This document shows, in pieces, positions 50,703 through 59,512 of a DNA stretch of 64,000 bases (positions are counted from its first letter, which is position 1; every line of letters starts with the position of its first letter). Under the pieces are notes generated by a model. The model had not been told where the DNA came from. It saw nothing but the letters and a program-made list of their open reading frames with translations, and made no database searches. Source of the DNA: Collinsella phocaeensis (lineage in GTDB: Bacteria; Actinomycetota; Coriobacteriia; Coriobacteriales; Coriobacteriaceae); assembly GCF_900119895.1 (NCBI RefSeq), contig NZ_FQLR01000004.1, positions 124,001 through 188,000 on the forward strand, in the 5' to 3' direction. Position numbers and translations under genes: made by a program.

Positions 50703-51921
50703 TCCTGGCCTCCCCGGCAGCGCGTTCGTGCGCCGGGCAGCGGTTCCATGCGGGCGCCATCCGGGCGCCCCCGCCCCCGGCCGGGGAGGTTGTCGAGAAG
50801 CCTTGCTGCCCCCACCGGGCGTCGCTTCCGACGTGGCTCCGACCTCTTTTCTAGAACCCCGGCCGAGCCCGCGATTCTGTCTCACGCGCGAACAGGGCTG
50901 GCGCCGATACAATGCGTCAAGGGAGGCCGTAACCTCGGGGTACAGTTGCGCCGGCCCCTGAGCGGGGCTGCGGCTGACCGGTGTGCTTGGAAGGGCCCCG
51001 CCGGTCCACGGCAAAACGGAATACCCTCAGCGGGCTTCAAAGTCAAACCGCGGGAGGCTTAGGGGGCCTGTCGTTTTTTCGTTTCGGAAGGCTTCCGGCG
51101 GGGCGGGATGAGGCGCATCGGCCCCGTTCGGCCGCCCGTCCACGGCGGGCTTACCGGAGGGCGATTTTTCGCCATCGCCCGACAGGCGTCCATAAAACGA
51201 ACACAAACTTCGAATATCAGCTGCTAGGGACCGGTGCGCGCGACGTCTCGAGCGGCTGCTGATTCGGTTTTGCAGGGAAAAAATTCCATAACCGCAGGTC
51301 AACTCTCTATCAACGATGAAAACCGCGCAAATAGTCAACTGTAAACAGGGCTATACACAAAATAAACACAACATGCATAAATGCGGGTCAGCGTTCGATT
51401 CCGCGCCCCGTCTCGGCCCCGCGGCGCGAGGGCCCATGGAAACCTCTGTTCGATGGGGGTACTGTCTGGCGCAACGACGACAAGACGCCCGTCGGCGCAC
51501 CGACGGGCCCGAGACGGATGGGAGGCGACGGAGATGGACATCGAGGAGAGCAAGGGCTGCGGCTCGCGTTTGCGGACGCGGAGGAGCGGAGGCCGCGCCC
51601 CCGAGCTCCCCGGTTGCCCCGTCGCGTTTCAAAACCCCGCTCGCCACATCGGGCCTAATTGTCGCAAGGTGCCTGTCGCTACCGCGTTCGAGGTTTTCTG
51701 CGCGCGGGCGGCCCAGGGCTTGTCTTTGGGCCGCCCCGCGGCGATTTTCCCAGCTACTGCCCCATGCCCTGTCCGCCGCCGTGCCGTCGGCGGAACGTCG
51801 CCCGAAAACCCTGCCCGCCTGCCGGTCGATCGGCGCGGCAAATGGCGCGTCAATTACGCGACAATTTGTCAAATTGCCGCGCGCCGTCGGCTAATTGCCG
51901 CGCCCACAGGGGGTGAGCGGC
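50703..51921. other. 1.2-kb non-coding region of element 2
   Basis: Lies between divergent int/xis and rep genes. Frames here are short and Arg-rich without ribosome sites. An AT-rich patch (about 51270-51385) contains two GTCAACT words and is the main low-GC segment of the element. It probably holds promoters and perhaps the replication origin. Confidence 0.5.
51655..51903. promoter_or_regulatory. Repeated AATTG[TC]CGC motifs before rep
   Basis: AATTGTCGC near 51656, its complement GCGACAATT near 51859, and AATTGCCGCG near 51874 and 51893, the last just upstream of the rep start. Possible Rep-binding or operator sites. Confidence 0.4.
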
Positions 51922-54019
51922 ATGCCTGAGACCCCAGGGGCTCCAGAAAAGGAGGGCTTCGAGCGCTTCATCAAGGAGGCGGACCGGCCTGCGTGCCCGA
52001 CGTACTTCGTCAAGCTAACCGATAATTTCGTCGCCATGACGATGCTCGAGGACGAGGCCCCGCACCTCGACGTGAGGGGCGGCGGCAGGTCGAACATATT
52101 CGGGGAGCTCAGCCGCGCCGACCAGGAGGAGATCATCAGCCAGCCGGGGTTCCCCGCCGACGAGGGGGAGAACATCCGGAAGCACTGGCGCACCTGGGAC
52201 GAGTACGCCCGCAAGGACGAGGACGGCAAGTTCCACGGGGTGAAGCTCGTTCCGGGCGGCAGGGAGGCGGTAGACCGGTTCGCCGAGGAGTGGCGAGCGA
52301 AGCATCCCGGCGGGAAGGCGCGCCGGGCGGGAGGCGCGCGCGGGCGGAGGAAGGGCGGTCGCGGCGGCGACCAGCGGTCGACAATCCTGATGTTCTCCAT
52401 GCGCCCGCCATCGAAGCTCGAGGACCCCTCGTCCGCCTACATCGGCTGGACGGACGAGGAGAAGGCGGCGGCGGAGGCGGCCCTCGACCCCGCGGGCGGC
52501 GACGCCCGTCCGCTCGCGGAGATCTTCTTCTCGAAGGTCGGAGACGGGGACGACTGCGAGGTGGCCGACTGCTACGCGATCAGGCACGACCGCGACATGC
52601 ATCCCCCCCATCTGGGACTCGGAGACCGAGAAGTACATCCTCGACGCCCCGAAGGACCCGCACCTGCACGTCTACATCCGCTTCAAGGGCAGGGAATCGG
52701 GCCTCACCGCCGCAGGCCTCGCGAAGCGGCTGGGGATCCCGGAATCCCAGGTGGAGAAGGGGAAGACCAGGGGCCGCTACGCATGGTCGACGCAGTGCGC
52801 CTACGCGATACACGCGCTCGACGGCGACGACAACCCCGAGAAGCACCACTACGAGCCCGAAGACGTCATCACGCTCAAGGGGAAGCCCTACCCGGAGGTT
52901 TACTCCGAGAACAGGTTCTCGTGGGAAAGGAAGCGCGCGCAAAACGTCGAGTCATCCGCAGTCGACGAGCAGTCGCTGTCCGCGCTGCGCGCCGGCATCG
53001 CCGACGGCACCATCTCCAGGGAGGACATCATGATCAAGGAGGAGTGCTTCCGCGCCTACGCGACCCCGAAGGGGCGCGCCTCGGTCGAGTGCGCGTTCCA
53101 GGCGCGAAGCGAGCGCCGCATGTTCCTCGCGGCGCGGGCGCTGAGGAAGGGGGAGTTCACGAAGACCGTCGTCTACGTCCAGGGCGCCGCGGGCACGGGC
53201 AAGACGGAGATGGCGCACGGGTGGTGCGATTTCCTGGAGGCCCGCTTCGGCTGGGACACGTACCGCGCGGCGGCGAAGAACGCCCTCGACGACTACGCCG
53301 GCGAGGAGGTGATGCTGCTCGACGACGTCCGCGCACAGGCGATGACGGCGGAGGACTGGCTCAAGCTCCTCGACCCGTACCACGCCAGCCCCGCCTCGGC
53401 CCGCTACAGGAACAAGGCGAGCATCGCCCCGCGGGCGATCATCATCACCTGCTCGAAGCCGCCGGAGGAGTTCTTCTGCGCCTGCGCGGCGCGCGCGGAC
53501 GGCGGCAGCGCGAACGAGGCGATGGACCAGTTCTTCCGCCGCCTCCTCTGGCGCCTCCTGGTCTTCGACCCGTCGACGTACGGCTACTACAACATCGAGG
53601 CCTCCCATCCGAAGCTCGCGGCGCACCCCGCGAAGGTGAGCCTGGAGATCACCAAGCCGAACGGGGACTTCGAGATCCTCGATTTCGAGAACCTCAACCA
53701 CACGCTGAACCCGGCCCCCGGCATGCTCTCGCCCTACGCCGCGACGGAAGGGGTCATCCGCGACGTGGCGGTGAAGTCATCCGGCAAGGGCCTCTCGGAG
53801 GACGAGGCCAGCGAGCTTTGCGCGGAGGCGGCCCGCTACGTGCACAGGCGCTTCTTGAAGCTCATGGACTCGGGCGCCATCCCGAGCCTGCCCGGCCCGG
53901 ACGAGGGCTGCGCCCTCGAGCTGCCGGAGGCGACCGCCTCCCGGCCGACCCGCCACGGGCTGCCCGACGGGCCGCCCGTCCCCCGCGCGGCGGAGGGCGA
54001 CGGAGGGGAGGAGCCATGA
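51922..54019 (+). pseudogene. HUH endonuclease/SF3 helicase replication protein, frameshifted at a C7 tract
   Basis: Two overlapping frames make one protein of about 698 residues if one C is removed from the run at 52603-52609. The first part (to about residue 228) has FSMRPP, a possible Rep motif I. After the shift come HLHVYIRF (the HUH motif II), QCAYAIHALDGDD (likely catalytic Tyr) and a superfamily 3-like ATPase with GAAGTGKTEMAH, EEVMLLDDVRAQ and IIITCSKPPEEF. It resembles Rep proteins of rolling-circle plasmids with a helicase domain. In the genome as given the protein would stop being read correctly before its HUH motif. Sequencing error, pseudogene, phase variation and programmed slippage are all possible. 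GGGGG lies before the ATG. Confidence 0.78.
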
Positions 54020-54141
54020 CCGGGCGCGGGCCGAACCGCGGCACCCGGACAGCGCGGCCGCCACCGGGCCCCGCGGCCCGGACGGCCGCAAGGCGACGAC
54101 CACGGCGAAGCCGAAAAAAAGAAAGGGCGCACGGACCATGA
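54016..54141 (+). CDS. Small basic peptide
   Basis: 41 residues, mostly Arg, Pro, Ala and Gly, with KKERAHGP at the end. GGGGAGGAG lies 4 bp before its ATG, which overlaps the rep stop (ATGA), and its own stop overlaps the next start (ATGA). Coupling on both sides argues for real translation. No function is apparent. Confidence 0.5.
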   Translation: MTGRGPNRGTRTARPPPGPAARTAARRRPRRSRKKERAHGP

Positions 54142-54755
54142 ACAAAAGACTCTCGATGGCGGGCATAGGGCACTTGATACATCCGAGCGACCGGCCCATC
54201 GACTGGGATCAGCTGCTCGACTTCCACCGGCTCAAGCGCGAGCGAGGCATCAAGGTGACCGCGGCGTGCGAGCCCTTGAACATTTTCGAACGATTCACGC
54301 TCGATTGCCTGATCTACGCGGAGGAGTTCGACGAGCGGACGAGCTGCATGCCGCGTTACCGCTCGACCTCGAGTAACCGAGGAAGATCTGCCGAGTGGTG
54401 CATCAAGGCTCTCGTGACCGCCATCCACCTCACGAACGATCCCTACAGGAGGGAAGCGTACAGCGCCAAACTCCGGACGATCAAGAAGCATGCGGACGAG
54501 GAATGGGCCTCGAGGACCGCGCGCAAGGCTCTCGATTACGCCGAGCGCGGCGACAAGCTCCTCTTCTATGAGGAGCATTTTGACTGGAGGGAGGCCGAGG
54601 CCACACTCGAGGGCTTTCCCCTCGCGCTTCGCATGGCGGGGAGCGAGGGGGAGCGCGAGAAGCTCGTCGAGGCGCGCAGGAGGCTCCGGGCCCTCCTCAA
54701 CGAGCAGGCTCGCGAGGCCCGGCGCTACAAAGCGCGCATGCGCCGCCCTCGTTAG
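54138..54755 (+). CDS. Hypothetical helical protein of element 2
   Basis: 205 residues, not recognised. Mostly helical and charged, with YRREAYSAKLRTIKKHADEEW and a basic C terminus (REARRYKARMRRPR). The ATG overlaps the stop of the 41-residue ORF. It is probably part of the rep operon. A DNA-associated role is suggested only by its charge and place. Codon use here is somewhat less GC-rich than in the surrounding genes. Confidence 0.65.
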   Translation: MNKRLSMAGIGHLIHPSDRPIDWDQLLDFHRLKRERGIKVTAACEPLNIFERFTLDCLIYAEEFDERTSCMPRYRSTSSNRGRSAEWCIKALVTAIHLTNDPYRREAYSAKLRTIKKHADEEWASRTARKALDYAERGDKLLFYEEHFDWREAEATLEGFPLALRMAGSEGEREKLVEARRRLRALLNEQAREARRYKARMRRPR

Positions 54756-54802
54756 GAGGCACGGTCCATCAGGCAATCCGGCACGGATGAAAGGGGAAGG
54801 AA

Positions 54803-55111
54803 ATGAAATCCACGACCGACTCGCCCAAGAAGCCCGGCGACATCGGGTACGGGCCCGACGGGGGCCTCATCCTCTACGGCTACATGCCCGAGGGCTACAT
54901 CAGCGCTCCCGAGGAACCGATCCCGCCCGAACACCTCGGCGACGTGTTCGGGCCCTACGGGTTCTACGACGACCCCTACGATCTCTACGGTCCCGACTAT
55001 ATCGACGACCCCGACTATCTCGACGATCCCTACGGTCTCGGCGACCCGCAGCCCGGCGTCGGGGACGTGTCCGAGGGCTTCGGCGAGAACCGCCCCGGTC
55101 GTCAGGCCTAG
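54803..55111 (+). CDS. Acidic Tyr/Asp/Pro-rich protein
   Basis: 102 residues, low complexity and strongly acidic. The middle has repeated DDPY/DDPDY-type steps (YDDPYDLYGPDY, DDPDYLDDPYG). GGGAAGGAAATG gives a clear ribosome site. Not recognised. A DNA mimic or an unstructured binding partner is conceivable. Confidence 0.6.
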   Translation: MKSTTDSPKKPGDIGYGPDGGLILYGYMPEGYISAPEEPIPPEHLGDVFGPYGFYDDPYDLYGPDYIDDPDYLDDPYGLGDPQPGVGDVSEGFGENRPGRQA

Positions 55112-55186
55112 GCGGCCGGCCGCCCCGCCCCTCTCCGGGGGGGGGCGGGGCCCGGTGCCGCGACACCATGAAAGGAGGCCATCGTT

Positions 55187-55474
55187 ATGGCGAAGAAGAC
55201 CGACGACGAGCTCATCGAGCTCTACGCGAGGAGGCTCTCGGAGGCGCGCAGGCGCAAGGCGGAGGCCGTGCGCCGCGCGGCGGAGCGCCGGGCGCGCGAC
55301 ATCGCGGCCGCGGCCGACCGCATGACGGTCGGCGCGTTCGACCGCCTCTGCCGTGAGGCGCACGCGAGCCCCGACGCCCCACTGGCGGAGGTGCTGCTCG
55401 AGGCCCGCGAGGGCCGGGGCGCGGACGGACCCGAGGCTCCCGCCGAGCGCCCTCCGGGACCCGGCCCGGCGTGA
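55187..55474 (+). CDS. Small helical protein, possible relaxosome accessory
   Basis: 95 residues. A charged helix (LIELYARRLSEARRRKAEAVRRAAERR) is followed by DRMTVGAFDRLCREAHASP and a Pro-rich end. AAAGGAGG 9 bp before the ATG. Placed just before the candidate oriT and the MobV gene, where accessory proteins often lie. No family recognised. Confidence 0.6.
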   Translation: MAKKTDDELIELYARRLSEARRRKAEAVRRAAERRARDIAAAADRMTVGAFDRLCREAHASPDAPLAEVLLEAREGRGADGPEAPAERPPGPGPA

Positions 55475-55556
55475 GGCCGGCCGGCCCGGGGAGCCCCGCT
55501 CCCCGGCCCTCCCCGTCCGCGAGGCGGACGGGCGCGGCGCCCGCCCCGTGCGGGCG

Positions 55557-55660
55557 GCAGCGTTGCCACGGCAACGCTGCGTACTGCGTTACGTGGCGTG
55601 GGCACGCCACGGGGGACCCCCGCGCCGCCGCCCTGTGGCGGCGCGCGCGGGGGAGTTGGC
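55557..55660. other. Candidate oriT upstream of mobV
   Basis: A 24-bp palindrome (55557-55580, 11-bp arms) is followed by CGTGGCGTG/CACGCCACG and GCCGCC/GGCGGC hairpins, all in 211 bp of non-coding DNA directly before the mob genes. MobV-type origins usually lie there. No nick site was recognised. Confidence 0.4.
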
Positions 55661-55684
55661 GGACGAGTTATCAAGGAGGACGCC

Positions 55685-55891
55685 ATGAAGACATCTCTTC
55701 ACAACCAGCGCGGCGCTCTGGGCGCCGCGAGCGGCCGCCGGCCGCAACACAACGACGCCCTGATGTACCTCTGGGGCGTCGAGCGGTTCCATGCCGACGC
55801 GCTGCGTCGTGAGCGCCTAGACCGCGCGGCACCCGAGGACGGGCGCCCGGTGGACGACGGGACGCGGGCGGAGAAGGCGGACGAGCTCTAG
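55685..55891 (+). CDS. Mini-gene duplicating the N terminus of the MobV relaxase
   Basis: 68 residues. MKTSLHNQRGALG...PQHNDALMYLWG matches the first 40 residues of the downstream relaxase (MKASLHAQRGPRG...PQHNDGSMYLWD), and the ribosome site GGAGGACGCC is the same in both. The rest is charged and unrelated. The first MobV motif region is thus present twice. It may be a DNA-binding regulator or a duplication remnant. Confidence 0.65.
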   Translation: MKTSLHNQRGALGAASGRRPQHNDALMYLWGVERFHADALRRERLDRAAPEDGRPVDDGTRAEKADEL

Positions 55892-55901
55892 GGAGGACGC
55901 C

Positions 55902-57737
55902 ATGAAGGCATCTCTTCACGCCCAGCGCGGCCCCCGGGGCGGCAAGGGCGGCTACCAGCCGCAGCACAACGACGGCTCGATGTACCTCTGGGACGGAGCG
56001 CGGTTCGGTGCCGGCAGGCCGCTCAACTTGCACTGGGACGAGACCATGCCCGAGGGCGAGTGGCTGACGGGCGGCGAGCAGGCCGGGCGGACCGGCGCCG
56101 CCGTCGACTCGTTCTACGAGTCGACCCTGCGCGCCGAGTACGCGAGGAAGCTCGCCAGCGCCGGCTGGCGCAAGAACCCGTCCCGCGTCAAGGAGTTCGG
56201 CGACTACTGCAACGACGCGCGCCACCGCCTGTTCGAGACGATAATCCAGGTCGGCGACGCGGAGGAGTCGCCCGGGGAGGGCTGCCTCGAGGCCGCCCTC
56301 GACGGCGCGCTCGGGCGGATGCGCGAGCTCGGCGCCCGGATCGTCGCCGTCGACGTCCACCTGGACGAGGCGACGCCCCACGCGCACGTCCTCTGGGCGC
56401 TCATCGACTCCGAGGGCGAGTTCAACGTCGACCGCACCCTCCGCGAGCACGGCGTCGAGCCCGCCGAGGCGGCCTCGGGCGGCAAGCGCGACGCGAGGCG
56501 CGCGACGCGTCTCGCGGCGTTCACCGCGAGCGTGCGCGAGGCGATGGAGGACGCGGCCGACGAGTGGCTCGCCGAGCACGGGATGGAGGCGCTCGACCGC
56601 GAGCGCGACCCTCGGCGCAAGGGCGAGACCCTCCCCGAGTACAAGGGGCGCAAGCGCCGCGAGCGCGCGCAGCGCGAGAAGATCGAGCGGATGCGCGAGG
56701 ATGCGGAGGCCGTGCTCGACGGCGCGATCGAGAAGGCGGACGAGATCGTCCTCAAGGCGTGGGAGGAGGCCTGCGAGATCAAGGCGGGGGCGCTCTCGGA
56801 CCGGAGGCTGGCGCGGGGGGAGGCCGAGTCCGCCCGGGCCGCCGCCCGCGAGCTCTCCCGGCGGGAGGCGCGGGCGAGCGTCCTGCTCGACGGGTACGAG
56901 CCGCCCGCCTTCGCGCACCTCGTGAGGCCCGAGCAGATGCCGCCCGACATGCACGCCCTATGGCTCTACCTCTACGGGCCGAGGCTCGAGGGCTACGAGC
57001 CCGACGACTCCGAGGTCCCCGACCGCTACTGCACCTGCGTCCTGCCGGGCTCCGACGCCCCGGCCGTCGACCCCGACGCCGTCGAGGACGACTTCGACGG
57101 GCTGCTCGACGGGCTCTACGGCGACCGCGACGCCTGCGCGAAGGCCTGCGGGGAGGAGGGCGTCTGGCTCTTCGACGCCATCCCGGAGGACTACGAGCTG
57201 GGCGAGTGGTTCCTCGACGAGGAGGGCCGCGTGGACCCGGACGTCTGGGGCGACGCCCTCGACAGCTACGCCTCGGACGCGATGGACGCGATCGGCGTCC
57301 CGCTCCGCCTCGGGCTCGACCCCGAGCTCCCGCACCCCGGCCTCGCCGAGCGGGAGGCCGCCGTCGAGTCCCGCGAGCGGGAGGTCGCCGAGCGCGACCG
57401 CGCGGCCGCCGAGGAGGAGGCGCGTGCCCGCGACGCCCGCGAGCGCGCCGAGGCCGAGCTCCGGGAGGCGGAGCGCCTCCGGGCGCTGGCGGGCAGCGCC
57501 TGCGACGTCCTCCGGCGGGGCCTCATCTTTCTCGCCGACCGCTTCGGGCGCGACCGGCTCACCGGCGGGCAGAACGAGGTCGGGCGCGTGCTGTCCGGGC
57601 TCGTGAGGAGGATGGGCACGCGGGAGTTCGAGGGCGCCTCCCGCGAGTTCGAGGAGCTGGTGTTCCCGCCTCGCGCGCCCTCGGCGCCCGCCCCCTCGGC
57701 CCCGTGCGCCGAGCCGCAGGACTCGCCGGAGCTCTAG
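55902..57737 (+). CDS. mobV: MobV/Pre-type relaxase
   Basis: 611 residues. The N-terminal Mob/Pre domain (about 1-215) has SLHAQRG...PQHNDGSMYLW and the metal site VDVHLDEATPHAHVLWALID (HxDExTPHxH). A coiled region and an acidic mid part follow, and a coiled coil rich in Arg/Glu/Ala (about 485-545) precedes the end. It should nick the element for transfer by rolling-circle strand displacement. GGAGG 8 bp before the ATG. The preceding mini-gene ends 10 bp upstream. No coupling protein is present in element 2, so transfer would need a helper, perhaps island 1. Confidence 0.88.
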   Translation: MKASLHAQRGPRGGKGGYQPQHNDGSMYLWDGARFGAGRPLNLHWDETMPEGEWLTGGEQAGRTGAAVDSFYESTLRAEYARKLASAGWRKNPSRVKEFGDYCNDARHRLFETIIQVGDAEESPGEGCLEAALDGALGRMRELGARIVAVDVHLDEATPHAHVLWALIDSEGEFNVDRTLREHGVEPAEAASGGKRDARRATRLAAFTASVREAMEDAADEWLAEHGMEALDRERDPRRKGETLPEYKGRKRRERAQREKIERMREDAEAVLDGAIEKADEIVLKAWEEACEIKAGALSDRRLARGEAESARAAARELSRREARASVLLDGYEPPAFAHLVRPEQMPPDMHALWLYLYGPRLEGYEPDDSEVPDRYCTCVLPGSDAPAVDPDAVEDDFDGLLDGLYGDRDACAKACGEEGVWLFDAIPEDYELGEWFLDEEGRVDPDVWGDALDSYASDAMDAIGVPLRLGLDPELPHPGLAEREAAVESREREVAERDRAAAEEEARARDARERAEAELREAERLRALAGSACDVLRRGLIFLADRFGRDRLTGGQNEVGRVLSGLVRRMGTREFEGASREFEELVFPPRAPSAPAPSAPCAEPQDSPEL

Positions 57738-57742
57738 GGCGC

Positions 57743-57854
57743 CCGTTTTGGCCCCTCACGCCGCACTGGCGGCCCGCCGACCCGGGGCGCCTGCGGGCGC
57801 ACCCGCGCACCCCCCGGGCGCGCCGCCGGCGGGGCGTGAGGGCCCTTAAAACGG
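57743..57854. other. Large imperfect hairpin after mobV
   Basis: Outer arms 57743-57749 with 57848-57854 and inner arms 57755-57762 with 57833-57840 enclose a GC-rich 70-nt region that can fold further. A terminator or single-strand origin of the element are possible. The remaining bases to 58037 hold only the ribosome site of the next gene. Confidence 0.5.
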
Positions 57855-58037
57855 AAACGGCAGCTCAGGGCACCCGAAATGCGGTGCAGCGCCGCCGGCG
57901 CCGACCGGGGCCCGCCCCGCCGAGGCGCAAAACCCCGGGTCAAACGCGTGTTCGCGAATGTCGCCGGGCCGACCCCTCCGGCGGGGGGACAATGTCAGCG
58001 AGAAAGCCAGCGAGGGAGACGAAGGGAGGTGACAAAG

Positions 58038-58313
58038 ATGCGCAAATACGATTTGGAGACGGTCGCCGACAAGTACCCGCGCCTGGCGTACGCGCTCAGC
58101 ACGGCGAGCCGCGACCGGCTGGCGGAGCTCTGCATGGACCTCATCACCTACATCGGGCAACCGGCGCCCGAGCTCATCGTCAGCTTCATCCTGGAGTGCT
58201 ACCTCAGCGAGGACTCCCTGGCGGAACGCCTCGAGCGGCAGGAGAAGCGTTGCGCGAGGCTCTTGGAGGAGAACGAGCGGCTCAGCGATCAGCCGGGCGG
58301 CGAGTGCGCCTAG
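58038..58313 (+). CDS. Small hypothetical helical protein
   Basis: 91 residues: YDLETVADKYPRLAYALSTA, ELCMDLITYIGQPAPELIVS and a C-terminal coiled coil (LAERLERQEKRCARLLEENERL). GGGAGGTG 7 bp before the ATG. Not recognised; last gene in this direction, so likely still element 2. Confidence 0.65.
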   Translation: MRKYDLETVADKYPRLAYALSTASRDRLAELCMDLITYIGQPAPELIVSFILECYLSEDSLAERLERQEKRCARLLEENERLSDQPGGECA

Positions 58314-58316
58314 CGG

Positions 58317-58356
58317 GCTGGGGGCGGGGCCGCTTCGTACCGGTCCCGCCCCCAGC
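58317..58356. terminator. Hairpin after the last plus-strand gene of element 2
   Basis: 15-bp stem (58317-58331 and 58342-58356) with one G.U pair, no T tract. Confidence 0.5.
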
Positions 58357-58502
58357 ATCGGGCCTCGAGCTTGTGAGCCGAAGACTCCCCTGGGCGATAC
58401 GCCCGACGAACGCGCCGGCTTTTGGCTCGCGGCACGGACAGCATCGCGCCTGATAAAAAATGGAGCGGGCCCCGCGCTGCGGGACGCGCCGACGCGCGCA
58501 AG

Positions 58503-58530
58503 AAAAAGCGGGGCCGATAATCGACCCCGC
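58503..58530 (-). terminator. Terminator of the lipoprotein gene
   Basis: On the minus strand, GCGGGG...CCCCGC with an inner 3-bp step is followed by TTTTT. Confidence 0.7.
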
Positions 58531-58552
58531 CTATTCCGCTCAGCCCGCGCCC

Positions 58553-59344
58553 CTACTCGGGGGCGGTATAGGCGTAGATGCTGCGGGCGGGCGTGCCGTC
58601 CTCCCAGCACAGAGCGGAGGCGACCGGCTCGCCATTTTGATAGAACTCGATGAAGGGGAGGTACTTCCCCTCCGCCTCCCACAGGAACGGGCCGTCCACG
58701 GAGTACGTGATGGACGGGTCGTCGGGCACGCTGAGCCCGGAGCGAGCCTTGGCGACGAAGGCCTCGTCGACGGACGGTGCGCCGGAATCCTCCGCCTCGG
58801 CGGTCTTGAGCGCGATGGTCGCAAGGTCGGGGTCGGTCACGCCGTTGACGATGGTGACGAAGTCGTCCCCTTCGAAGCGGCCGTCCGTGGCGAAGAAGGG
58901 CGCGCCGACGCCGAAGAGGTACACCGCAGTCCCGTCCGGCGCGGGACCGACGTCCGTGCTGTACTGCTCCAGCCGGGGGCCGCCCACGATCACGGTGTCG
59001 CCGCCAACGTTGCCGTCCGCACCGACGTTCGCGCCGGTCACATGGAAGCGGTACTCGACGGCCCCGTCGTCCGCCTCCGTCGGGCCCTCGACGAACCACG
59101 TGTTCGGGCCGCCGTCCTCGCTGTAGGTCCAGCCGTCGGGCACGTCCACGTAGAACCATTCGGTCTCGTAGTCGTGCTCGGCGACGGGCTCGGCCTCCTC
59201 TTTCGGAGCCGCCTCCTGCCTGGCCGCCGATCCCTCCGCCGGCCCCGATCCCTGCGAGCCGCTCCCCGCGGCGCCCGGCGCGCACCCGGCGAGCCCCAGT
59301 ACCGCGACGAGCCCGAGCGCCGCCGCCCTCCTGCTCCCTGTCAT
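58553..59344 (-). CDS. Lipoprotein of unknown function
   Basis: 263 residues. A signal peptide with lipobox (GLVAVLGLAGC, Cys21) is followed by a disordered Gly/Ser/Glu linker and a beta-rich domain with ETEWFYVDVPDGWTYSEDGG, VYLFGVGAPFF and YSVDGPFLWEAEGKYLPF. I do not recognise the domain. It should be exported and lipid-anchored outside the membrane. GGAGC before the ATG at 59344 and a terminator after the stop make it a single-gene unit. It could be chromosomal or cargo of element 2. Confidence 0.78.
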   Translation of the reverse strand: MTGSRRAAALGLVAVLGLAGCAPGAAGSGSQGSGPAEGSAARQEAAPKEEAEPVAEHDYETEWFYVDVPDGWTYSEDGGPNTWFVEGPTEADDGAVEYRFHVTGANVGADGNVGGDTVIVGGPRLEQYSTDVGPAPDGTAVYLFGVGAPFFATDGRFEGDDFVTIVNGVTDPDLATIALKTAEAEDSGAPSVDEAFVAKARSGLSVPDDPSITYSVDGPFLWEAEGKYLPFIEFYQNGEPVASALCWEDGTPARSIYAYTAPE

Positions 59345-59371
59345 GATTTGCTCCTTTCTGCCCTTGTCGAC

Positions 59372-59403
59372 AAAAAAGGGGCCGACGATAGAGCGTCGGC
59401 CCC
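59372..59403 (-). terminator. Terminator of the zinc-ribbon gene
   Basis: Perfect 10-bp stem (59378-59387 and 59394-59403) followed, on the minus strand, by six Ts. Confidence 0.8.
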
Positions 59404-59512
59404 GCGCCCCGTCCCTCAGCCGGCAACGGCCGGGGCGAGCGGATTCTCGGCATACCGCCGCGCACGGCGGCATCGTCGTTCGCCGCGACCACGTCGTGCT
59501 GGGGCGTGGCGG

